The notes under the pieces are model-generated. The model saw only the letters and a program-made list of their open reading frames with translations, made no database searches and was not told the DNA's origin. From contig JABFVL010000044.1 of NCBI GenBank assembly GCA_013362805.1, positions 1 through 63,366 of the forward strand: a DNA stretch of 63,366 nucleotides. The letters run 5' to 3'. Within the stretch, counting starts at the first letter, position 1; every line of letters starts with the position of its first letter. This document shows, piece after piece, positions 57,805 through 63,366 of the stretch. Origin of the DNA: Mycobacteriales bacterium (GTDB lineage: Bacteria > Actinomycetota > Actinomycetes > Mycobacteriales > QHCE01). The position numbers and the translations under genes are program-made.

Positions 57805-58419
57805 ATGCCAGACGCCCACGTTGGCAACATTACGTTTGACGAGCTAAAAATTCCCGGCAGCTTCCTATTTAGATCACGCCAGTTCGAGGACGCTCGGGGA
57901 ACGTTCTGGGAAGCTCTCACCCAAAGCGCGATTTCTGAAGCGGTGGGCGAGCTCTTCCCCGTCGCGCAGGTCAATGCGATGACCTCGGTGCGCGGCGCCA
58001 TACGTGGGTTGCATTTGTCGCGAGTCCCACCTGGCCAAGCGAAATATTTGGTGTGCGTGGCTGGTGAAATACGTGACGCGGTCGCGGATCTGCGGGCCGG
58101 TTCGCCAACTTTTGGTCGGGTGGAAATGGTGTCACTCGCTGGTGGCGACGGTCAGGCCATTTATATTCCGCCAGGGGTCGCCAATGGGTTCATCGCCTTG
58201 TCGGAGTCGGCGACCGTGGTGTACGTGACGACGAGAAAGTTCGATCCCGCCAATGAATTCGGAATCAACCCCGTGGATCCGCAATTGAACATCGACTGGC
58301 GCATTGATCAGCCCATCTTGTCGAAACGTGATTCGGATGCGCCGACTCTTGCTGAGCTTGTAGCCAATAACGAGCTGCCCGATTTCGCGCGGTGCGTTTC
58401 CACTACATTGAGCGGCTAA
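57805..58419 (+). CDS. dTDP-4-dehydrorhamnose 3,5-epimerase (RmlC-like)
   Basis: A 204-residue cupin-fold epimerase of dTDP-sugars. DARGTFWEAL and VRGAIRGLHLSRVPPGQAKYLVCVAGEIRDAVADLR carry the substrate-binding Arg and catalytic His (RGLH) of the family (quoted here in two parts: VRGAIRGLHL and GEIRDAVADLRAGSPTFG). IYIPPGVANGFIALSE is the conserved C-terminal strand with the Pro-rich loop, and the Asp of the RmlC His-Asp pair is in RDAVADLR. AAGGA lies 7 bases before the ATG. The rest of the rhamnose pathway (RmlA, B, D) is not in the window, so the product may be a different deoxysugar. Confidence 0.82.
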   Translation: MPDAHVGNITFDELKIPGSFLFRSRQFEDARGTFWEALTQSAISEAVGELFPVAQVNAMTSVRGAIRGLHLSRVPPGQAKYLVCVAGEIRDAVADLRAGSPTFGRVEMVSLAGGDGQAIYIPPGVANGFIALSESATVVYVTTRKFDPANEFGINPVDPQLNIDWRIDQPILSKRDSDAPTLAELVANNELPDFARCVSTTLSG

Positions 58420-58563
58420 GCCGACCATATTGAGATGCCGCGTTCTTGAGCACTCGGTACGCACAGGCAACTAGCGCACGAGCAGCCCGAGCATGTCAAC
58501 CCGGTGCGGGCTCCATTGGTGCGCCACCTCTATAGTGTCCGTGTCTCTTCATGTAAAGAGCAG

Positions 58564-58639
58564 GCCGCTTTAGCTCAGTTGGCAGAGCAACGCATTCGTA
58601 ATGCGTAGGTCCGGGGTTCGAATCCCCGAAGCGGCTCCA
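58564..58639 (+). tRNA. tRNA-Thr(CGT)
   Basis: A full cloverleaf: acceptor GCCGCTT/AAGCGGC, D-arm GCTCAGTTGGCAGAGC, anticodon stem ACGCA/TGCGT with loop TTCGTAA (anticodon CGT, reading ACG), T-arm CCGGGGTTCGAATCCCCG. The discriminator is T and the terminal CCA (58637-58639) is encoded, unlike the tRNA-Pro gene at the left end of the window. The genes to its right belong to the DUF4097 region. No second tRNA copy or direct repeat of its 3' end was seen nearby. Confidence 0.95.
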
Positions 58640-58743
58640 CATTTACCAGGCATCGTGTCGATTTTCTGCCAATATCTGAATTCGCTGGTTGCCTTAAGGG
58701 TTGCCATTGACCAAGTGTTGAACGCGCCGCGCGGAAAACCCCA

Positions 58744-59937
58744 CTAGCCCAGGCTTCGGGAAACTTTGTCAGTGCCAGCATGAACGTTGACCCGGTTTTG
58801 AACCTCCCTGCCGCCCACGACTGAACCGCGCACTTCATGTCCCGTCGAAAGCGCACTCAACGTCAATTGTTCAAAAGGGCTCGCCATCGTGAAGCTGACG
58901 TCACCATGCTTCGCTTCCACCCAGCCACCGCCCAGTACCGAGGTAAGTGTGACGTCGCCGAAGCTCGTGCGGGCATCAATATAGGCAGTGGCCGCTACGT
59001 CAGAAAGCTTGACGGTGCCATGGCCAGTGGCCGCTTGAACAAAAGCACCAGCGGCTGATCGGCCCACGGTGATCAATCCTTTGCCAGCTTCAAGGTGCGC
59101 CTTAGCATCGGTGCCAATCCGGCCGACCTTAATCTCTCCGTCTGCTGTTTTAGCGTCGAGATACGCGCCCTCATCTATGTTTCCGAACTTAGCTCTCCCG
59201 TTGAGAGTGCGCGCCTGGACTGAACTCCGAGGGGCAAGGCGGTGCATTTCGATTGCTTCCGTAGCTTGGACTTCAACGGTGGCACCCCATGAGACATTGC
59301 CAGTGGTCACTTCTCCACGGGCGTTCAAAGTTAGTTTCGCCATTCCGCCGATCAGTTGGGTGTGGATGTTGCCCTGTTTTGTGGTCGCTTCGACGACGGC
59401 GCCGGGCGGAATGGCGTCCAGGGCGATGAATCCGTTATCTGTAGTGAGATTCGCGGTTTGATAATCCCCGGAACTTGTTATTGAGCCGTCGGATGTGCTC
59501 AAGTCGAGATCTGTGAAGGCACCTTCTGTGCTGATCGGGCCGCCTACGTGCGCGGTTAGTTCAGTTTGGTGCGGAAATTTGGCGGTGATTGTCGCCGGTT
59601 CAGCGAGGGCCTGTTTAATTTCTTTCCGCAGCCGGTGTTGAGCGCGGCGCTGAGGAAATAGCACCATACCTTCGCTCTTGAGCTCGGCTGTTCGCTTGGC
59701 GACCTCGGCTTTCCACGTCGCTCCACGCGTTAGTTCATTGGCCGTGGGTATCGTTAGTTGGAGGTGGCCATCTTCGATCGACAGCCGTAGTGCCGCTAGG
59801 ACGCGTTCGTGAGCATCAATGCTGATCTGGTGCGTTTCGACATGTGGTGTCGTTCGCACCTCTAAGGACGCGGAGCCGATGATTGTGGCTTTGGCCAACC
59901 GATCTTCGGCTGAGATCTTCTTCGATTGTTTGGGCAT
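58744..59937 (-). CDS. DUF4097-family beta-helix protein
   Basis: A 397-residue protein with repeated short strands of the form TSDGSITSSGDYQTANLTTDNGFIAL, ARTLNGRAKFGNIDEGAYLDA and ATGHGTVKLSDVAATAYIDA, each cited here in fragments: DGSITSSGDYQTANLTTDNG and GNIDEGAYLDAKTADGEIKV. This is the right-handed parallel beta-helix pattern of DUF4097 proteins, which are often adhesin-like or scaffold proteins. No signal peptide or membrane segment is visible, so it is probably cytoplasmic, which is unusual for the family's presumed role. The start is ambiguous: ATG 59937 (MPKQSKKISAEDR), 59979 and 59994 are all possible; 59937 has GGAG only 2 bases upstream. It stands alone, with no obvious partner gene. 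Confidence 0.72.
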   Translation of the reverse strand: MPKQSKKISAEDRLAKATIIGSASLEVRTTPHVETHQISIDAHERVLAALRLSIEDGHLQLTIPTANELTRGATWKAEVAKRTAELKSEGMVLFPQRRAQHRLRKEIKQALAEPATITAKFPHQTELTAHVGGPISTEGAFTDLDLSTSDGSITSSGDYQTANLTTDNGFIALDAIPPGAVVEATTKQGNIHTQLIGGMAKLTLNARGEVTTGNVSWGATVEVQATEAIEMHRLAPRSSVQARTLNGRAKFGNIDEGAYLDAKTADGEIKVGRIGTDAKAHLEAGKGLITVGRSAAGAFVQAATGHGTVKLSDVAATAYIDARTSFGDVTLTSVLGGGWVEAKHGDVSFTMASPFEQLTLSALSTGHEVRGSVVGGREVQNRVNVHAGTDKVSRSLG

Positions 59938-60130
59938 GTCTCCGCCAAATTTTTCGTTATCAGCGAACAATCCTCTCATAAGACTTGGTTGCATATTGCG
60001 TAATTACCCGCGCCTGCTCAGGTCTTTGAGCGAAAAGTAAAGCTCGCCCGCCAGACCTACGTTGAACTTCGCGAATTAACGGAACGCTTGCTCCGACTCG
60101 AGGTGTTGAAGCCACTACTAGGCTCACAGT

Positions 60131-60331
60131 GTGTCTACCGAACAGTTGAGTTACGAAGAAGCCCGAGCTGAGCTCGCTGATGTGGTCGCGAAGCTAGAAG
60201 CTGGTGGAAGCACTCTTGAAGAGTCCCTCACGTTGTGGGAGCGCGGCGAAGAACTGGCCAAAGTGTGCCAGGAATGGCTCGATGGAGCCCGACGGCGGCT
60301 GGACGCCGCGCGGGAAGCGGTTGAGTCTTAG
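60131..60331 (+). CDS. xseB: Exodeoxyribonuclease VII small subunit
   Basis: A 66-residue protein: LSYEEARAELADVVAKLEAGG, then TLEESLTLWERGEELAKVCQEWL and RRRLDAAREAVES, the standard XseB layout. It is the small subunit of the ExoVII nuclease complex. The GTG at 60131 follows CACAGT without a clear ribosome-binding site. The large subunit gene xseA, usually adjacent, is not within the window, so this copy is orphaned here. It converges with the RidA gene with a 4-base overlap. Confidence 0.9.
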   Translation: MSTEQLSYEEARAELADVVAKLEAGGSTLEESLTLWERGEELAKVCQEWLDGARRRLDAAREAVES

Positions 60332-60735
60332 TCGAGGACAGCGGCAATGGCTTCGATCTCAACCAACTGATCGTCGTATCCAAGCACGGTGACGCCCATC
60401 AAGGTGCTTGGCACGGCGTGGTCGCCGAAGGCGTCTCGCACGACGTCCCAAGCCGCGATCAAGTCCGCTTGTCGTGTGGATGCCACCAGCACCCTGGTGG
60501 AGATGACGTCGGTGAGTTCGGCGCCAGCGGCGGCCAGCGCGGTTTTAAGGTTCTCGATAGAGATACGGGCCTGTTGCGCGTAATCACCCACGCCCGCTGT
60601 AGTTCCATCGACGTTCAATGGACAGGCGCCGGCAAGGAAAATGAGCCGAGCGTCTGCGGGCGCGGTAGCCGCGTAAGCGTATTCCGCGATTTTTGAGAGG
60701 GCGTCGGTCCGGACAAGTGTGACTGCCTTGGCCAT
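60328..60735 (-). CDS. RidA-family protein (second copy)
   Basis: A 135-residue RidA/YjgF protein. ARLIFLAGACPLNVDGTTAG, YAQQARISIENLKTALAAAGA and the C-terminal TLMGVTVLGYDDQLVEIEAIAAV are the family strands; LVEIEAIAAV occupies the place of the RidA Arg-containing VEIExxA motif, and the Arg of that motif is replaced by Gln-Leu. A role as enamine deaminase is therefore uncertain. It is only distantly similar to the copy at 9956-10411. It overlaps the xseB stop by 4 bases and is followed on the same strand by the DUF4245 gene 18 bases upstream in transcription order. Confidence 0.85.
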   Translation of the reverse strand: MAKAVTLVRTDALSKIAEYAYAATAPADARLIFLAGACPLNVDGTTAGVGDYAQQARISIENLKTALAAAGAELTDVISTRVLVASTRQADLIAAWDVVRDAFGDHAVPSTLMGVTVLGYDDQLVEIEAIAAVLD

Positions 60736-60753
60736 GAATTCCCCTTCGCCGGG

Positions 60754-61344
60754 TTAATTGAGGCTTGAAATAAAGGTGCGCATTTCTTCTTGGGTGGCGT
60801 CTCCGGCGACGTATGCGGTGCGCTCGCCGTCGAGCAGCACATATCCGGTTTCCCCGGCCCGCTCGAGCGGGTAGCGTTGCCAGGTTCGTTCGGCCACTGT
60901 TTCGGTGGCGTCGAGGCGGGTGTTGCCCAGTCCCTCTTCGATCGCGGTGGTGGCGTCCCGGTTCGTCTGCACGAACTGTAGAGCCTTATCGCTGGGGGTG
61001 ATGTAGGTGACGCGCACGGTTATGGCACCACCGTTGTGTGGGCGGAACGCCGATTGGGTGGCTTTATAGCCATCGGGTAGGCCTTTGGGGCGCTCGACGG
61101 TGAACGCGCCTTCGTGCGCGGCCGCATCGTAGACGCGATTCGCATCGATGGTGGGTGCCGAGCCTCCGCCTGGCTGGCACATGGTGATAAATAGAACGAG
61201 CGGAATTACCAGGATTCCCATGGCGATCGCCATATGGGTACCAGTGGTGCGCAGGCGAATATTAGTGGCGCTCACGGGCCCATACTGCAAGAACCGTTTG
61301 GCCCCCGGGTGGGTGGGGCCTTTGGTTGTGATCCGTCCGGGCAT
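60754..61344 (-). CDS. DUF4245-family membrane protein
   Basis: A 196-residue protein with one membrane segment (MAIAMGILVIPLVLFITMC, about 38-56) and an outer domain of about 135 residues. The domain contains FTVERPKGLPDGYKATQSAF and YPLERAGETGYVLLDGERTAYV, which are typical of DUF4245, an actinobacterial family of unknown function often next to fumarase or GlpX genes. The ATG at 61344 has no ribosome-binding site; a GTG at 61275 (VSATNIRLRTTG) is an alternative start. It is first in a two-gene minus-strand operon with the second RidA. Confidence 0.8.
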   Translation of the reverse strand: MPGRITTKGPTHPGAKRFLQYGPVSATNIRLRTTGTHMAIAMGILVIPLVLFITMCQPGGGSAPTIDANRVYDAAAHEGAFTVERPKGLPDGYKATQSAFRPHNGGAITVRVTYITPSDKALQFVQTNRDATTAIEEGLGNTRLDATETVAERTWQRYPLERAGETGYVLLDGERTAYVAGDATQEEMRTFISSLN

Positions 61345-61696
61345 CTAGCAGTGGTTTTCGCTGGTTGTTACCGTTTGTCGGTCCAATCGTTTTTGGTGGT
61401 GTTTCGTGGAAGAGATTTTTTCGGCTTGGACCCAAGCCCCCTGGTCATACTTGGTTTTGTTACTGGCCGCGATCCCGGCGGTAAAGAGCGGCGAATTCAT
61501 CGGCAATGTTTTGCGTCGTCGCTTCCGCATGGATGAGGACTAGCTGTTCGGCTAGTTCGCGGATCGGACTATTAGATAGAAACCGGGCGTGTCTGGTTTT
61601 GCTGTGCTCAACTGCAATCGCCGCACGGAATTTAGTAATGACCGCGGCTCAGCCAGCGAAGTACTGCATGACGGAACCGAAATGAAGGAGATGGGC
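61345..61696. other. Intergenic region upstream of the small membrane protein
   Basis: I see no gene in these 352 bases. Short frames on both strands lack ribosome-binding sites and family features. It must hold the promoter of the DUF4245 gene (leftward) and of the small membrane protein (rightward, with AAGGAG at 61685-61690). No hairpin or repeat stands out. Confidence 0.4.
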
Positions 61697-61864
61697 ATGT
61701 CCACGGCGAAGAACGACACGTGCTGGGAAAGCAACGATGCCCTACGAGTAGCTCGCCTCGTCGATGAGTCTTTAGAAAAGCCCGGCATGATTCATCACGG
61801 GCTCACAGTTTTCATTTTGGCGGCAATGTTCGCGGTGCCGCTGGCCGTACAGCTGTTTCACTAA
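61697..61864 (+). CDS. Small single-helix membrane protein
   Basis: A 55-residue protein: a polar head (STAKNDTCWESNDALRVARL) and one C-terminal membrane segment (GLTVFILAAMFAVPLAVQLF). AAGGAG lies exactly 6 bases before the ATG at 61697, a near-ideal signal, which makes this small gene credible; earlier in-frame ATG codons at 61682 and 61691 overlap that site. It converges on ppa and shares a perfect terminator with it. Function unknown. Confidence 0.7.
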   Translation: MSTAKNDTCWESNDALRVARLVDESLEKPGMIHHGLTVFILAAMFAVPLAVQLFH

Positions 61865-61904
61865 AAATATGGGCGTCACCTGACTGGGTGACGCCCATAT
61901 TTTT
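61863..61904. terminator. Bidirectional terminator between small membrane gene and ppa
   Basis: A perfect 18-bp stem (61863-61880 and 61887-61904, 6-base loop) is flanked by A5 on the left and T5 on the right, so it works for both converging genes. It starts on the stop codon of the small membrane protein gene. Confidence 0.93.
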
Positions 61905-61907
61905 GTC

Positions 61908-62423
61908 TTAACGCTGGGGGTTTTCTCCGGCTTTTTCGGCTTCGTGGTCGCGCAACCGGGCGAAAGAAGCCTTGATCTCGGCCTCAGCCTCGGTGCGGCC
62001 AACCCAGGAAGCGCCTTCGACGCTCTTGCCGGGTTCGAGGTCCTTGTAGACCTCGAAGAAGTGCTGGATTTCCAGGCGGTCGAACTCGGGGACGTGGTGC
62101 ACGTCGCGTAGGTGCTCCATGCGGGGGTCATGCGCTGGCACGCACAGCACCTTGTCATCGCCGCCGGCTTCGTCCGTCATCCGGAACATGCCGATGGCGC
62201 GACACTCCACGAGGCAGCCCGGGAAGGTCGGCTCTTGAATGAGCACTAGAGCATCCAACGGGTCGCCGTCTTGGCCGAGAGTGTTCTCGATGAAGCCATA
62301 GTCCGCGGGGTATTGCGTGGATGTGAACAGGGTGCGGTCGAGCCGGATGCGCCCAGTTTCGTGGTCCACTTCATACTTGTTGCGTTGCCCCTTGGGGATC
62401 TCAACCGTGACGTCGAATTCCAC
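61908..62423 (-). CDS. ppa: Inorganic pyrophosphatase
   Basis: A 171-residue soluble family I pyrophosphatase. [23 protein letters not shown] is cited in parts: [17 protein letters not shown] holds the Lys and Glu of the active site, [12 protein letters not shown] follows, and the signature [10 protein letters not shown] carries three metal-binding Asp residues. The start is GTG 62423, because AAGGAG lies 6 bases before it and the resulting (V)[11 protein letters not shown] is the family N-terminus; the longer frame from GTG 62450 would bury the ribosome-binding site inside the gene. It is divergent from the dacB gene, 195 bases away, as Rv3628 is next to Rv3627c. Confidence 0.95.
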   Translation of the reverse strand: MEFDVTVEIPKGQRNKYEVDHETGRIRLDRTLFTSTQYPADYGFIENTLGQDGDPLDALVLIQEPTFPGCLVECRAIGMFRMTDEAGGDDKVLCVPAHDPRMEHLRDVHHVPEFDRLEIQHFFEVYKDLEPGKSVEGASWVGRTEAEAEIKASFARLRDHEAEKAGENPQR

Positions 62424-62618
62424 CGAATTCTCCTTGAGAAAATTTTCCACCCTGTCAACCTACGTGCGTGAACGCCAAACGTGCCACAGCTTGGGGGCGT
62501 GGCTTTTCGTTGAGCTTGACGCGCGTGGGGAGTTCGAGCCCGTTTGAGGGCTCTTGCCAGGTACGAATAATGTCGCTTCCAGTGTGGCGCAATAGCGCAC
62601 TTCAGTAAGGAGAACCCC

Positions 62619-63366
62619 ATGAGGCAAGCCCGTCGCCCTGTGGTCTGGATCACTATGGCCGTAGCGATGGTGGCGCTCCTTGGCATTGCCAGCGGCTATC
62701 TTCTCCTAGGCGGGTCCAAGAAAAACATCGAAGAAGGCGCCTCATTGCGGCTCAGCGCCGGCACACCTCAATTCGACACGCCAGCAGCCGTGCTCGAACA
62801 ATCACCAGGTAACGAAGTCAGCACGCACCAAATCACCCAAGCGCTCAACGGGCTCATCGAACGCCCCGAGTTTGGTGCGCTCAACATTTGCATAGTCGAC
62901 TCAATTACCGGCGATGAACTTTTCAACGACTCGGGCAACTTGCCCGCTGTCCCAGCCTCAACCACCAAAATCGCCACCGCATACGCGGTGCTATCCGCTC
63001 TCGATCCGGAAAAGCGACTCAGCACCCGAGTGATCGCGGGCAGTGCACCTGGCGAGATTGTGCTCGTCAGCGACGGTGACCCCACTCTCGCCGCCTCAGC
63101 CCAAGGCTTCTACCCAGGCGCCGGAAGGCTCGATGAACTCGCCAAACAAATTAAAGTGTCAACGCCGATCAACCGAATAATTGTTCACACTGGCCCATTT
63201 AGTGGCCCAAGCGCTGGCCCATCCTGGCCTTCTGAAGCCATCGGCAGTAACTACGTCAACCCGATCACCTCGGTAGCCGTAGATGCTGGACGACGCCAAC
63301 CCGACACCGAAATCCGAGTAAGTGAGCCTGACCTCGTCGCGGGCCGCGCACTGGCCAGTGCACTCG
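62619..63366 (+). CDS. dacB: D-alanyl-D-alanine carboxypeptidase/endopeptidase (PBP4-type, cut by window edge)
   Basis: The first 249 residues of a DacB/PBP4-family protein. An N-terminal membrane anchor (VVWITMAVAMVALLGIASGYLLLG) is followed by a linker and the penicillin-binding domain with the SxxK motif in PASTTKIATAYAVL and the large domain II insertion (VLVSDGDPTLAAS). The SxN and KTG motifs lie beyond the window. It trims stem peptides in the cell wall. TAAGGAG precedes the ATG 5-6 bases upstream. The neighbour ppa on the other strand repeats the mycobacterial pair. Confidence 0.9.
   Translation, partial: MRQARRPVVWITMAVAMVALLGIASGYLLLGGSKKNIEEGASLRLSAGTPQFDTPAAVLEQSPGNEVSTHQITQALNGLIERPEFGALNICIVDSITGDELFNDSGNLPAVPASTTKIATAYAVLSALDPEKRLSTRVIAGSAPGEIVLVSDGDPTLAASAQGFYPGAGRLDELAKQIKVSTPINRIIVHTGPFSGPSAGPSWPSEAIGSNYVNPITSVAVDAGRRQPDTEIRVSEPDLVAGRALASAL

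Noticed and set aside
61345..61530. 61-codon minus-strand frame upstream of the DUF4245 gene
   Set aside because: No ribosome-binding site, no hydrophobic or catalytic pattern, and atypical composition.
1..63366. CRISPR array, prophage, insertion sequence or transposase
   Set aside because: No regularly spaced direct repeats, no Cas, integrase, transposase or phage structural genes were seen in either strand.

Overview
The window is chromosomal DNA of an actinobacterium. The evidence is a WhiB4-type iron-sulfur regulator, a cAMP-type Crp regulator, PASTA-containing PonA2, a lysine-tailed TopA, leaderless or GTG-started genes, a tad/flp cluster with an Ssd protein, a BldG-type anti-sigma antagonist and a 6C RNA. 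Gene order follows the Mycobacterium tuberculosis block Rv3683-Rv3644c (metallophosphoesterase, ponA2, whiB4, Rv3679/Rv3680, Rv3678A, Rv3678c, crp, nth, Rv3673c, Rv3672c, marP, ephE, acs, 6C RNA, ssd, tad genes, topA, holB), and the right end has the Rv3628/Rv3627c pair (ppa, dacB). The MFS-thymidylate kinase fusion and the bldG/anti-sigma/hppA order suggest the Micromonosporales/Glycomycetales side of the class. The base composition of about 58% GC is low for that group. The lineage call is inference from recalled gene order, not from a search.

Layout. 1-240 is an abnormally GC-rich scrap (76% GC by count) with the start of an S9 peptidase, joined to the rest at a tRNA-Pro gene. 429-13776 holds cell-wall, redox and regulatory genes: PonA2, WhiB4, two ArsA/Get3-like ATPases, three tandem paralogous membrane-anchored proteins, RidA, a Ser/Thr kinase with a septum-formation domain, Crp and endonuclease III. 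13776-22779 holds a TlpA-like lipoprotein, a CDF exporter, a Nudix hydrolase, MarP, a mycosin-like subtilase, an epoxide-hydrolase-like protein, NhaA and acetyl-CoA synthetase. 22905-26259 is accessory: a Fic-like protein, an AbiE-type toxin-antitoxin pair and a membrane protein. 26531-32403 holds an HAD hydrolase, a 6C RNA with an extra C-loop hairpin, and a tad pilus operon in which TadB and TadC are fused. 32616-40117 has an anti-sigma switch, a proton-pumping pyrophosphatase and topA.

41467-47940 is the most unusual feature: one 2157-residue protein built from repeated DNA-binding folds (about five Xre-like HTHs and four GntR-like winged helices) with no recognisable enzymatic domain. It sits as a single-gene insertion in an otherwise conserved neighbourhood. 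It is followed by the MFS-Tmk fusion, HolB, a PEBP protein and an LPVTG surface protein.

53593-63366 is a more mixed region: TetR plus a GAP-family exporter, a second YqeY-like protein, a HutC-type GntR with a perfect 20-bp operator palindrome and a small divergent Cys-rich gene, an S51 peptidase, a pterin dehydratase, an RmlC-like epimerase, tRNA-Thr, a DUF4097 protein, orphan XseB, a second RidA, a DUF4245 protein, a small membrane protein, inorganic pyrophosphatase and the start of DacB. Ten strong hairpins mark gene ends, several of them placed to serve converging genes. All family names are from motif recognition by eye; no database search was possible.
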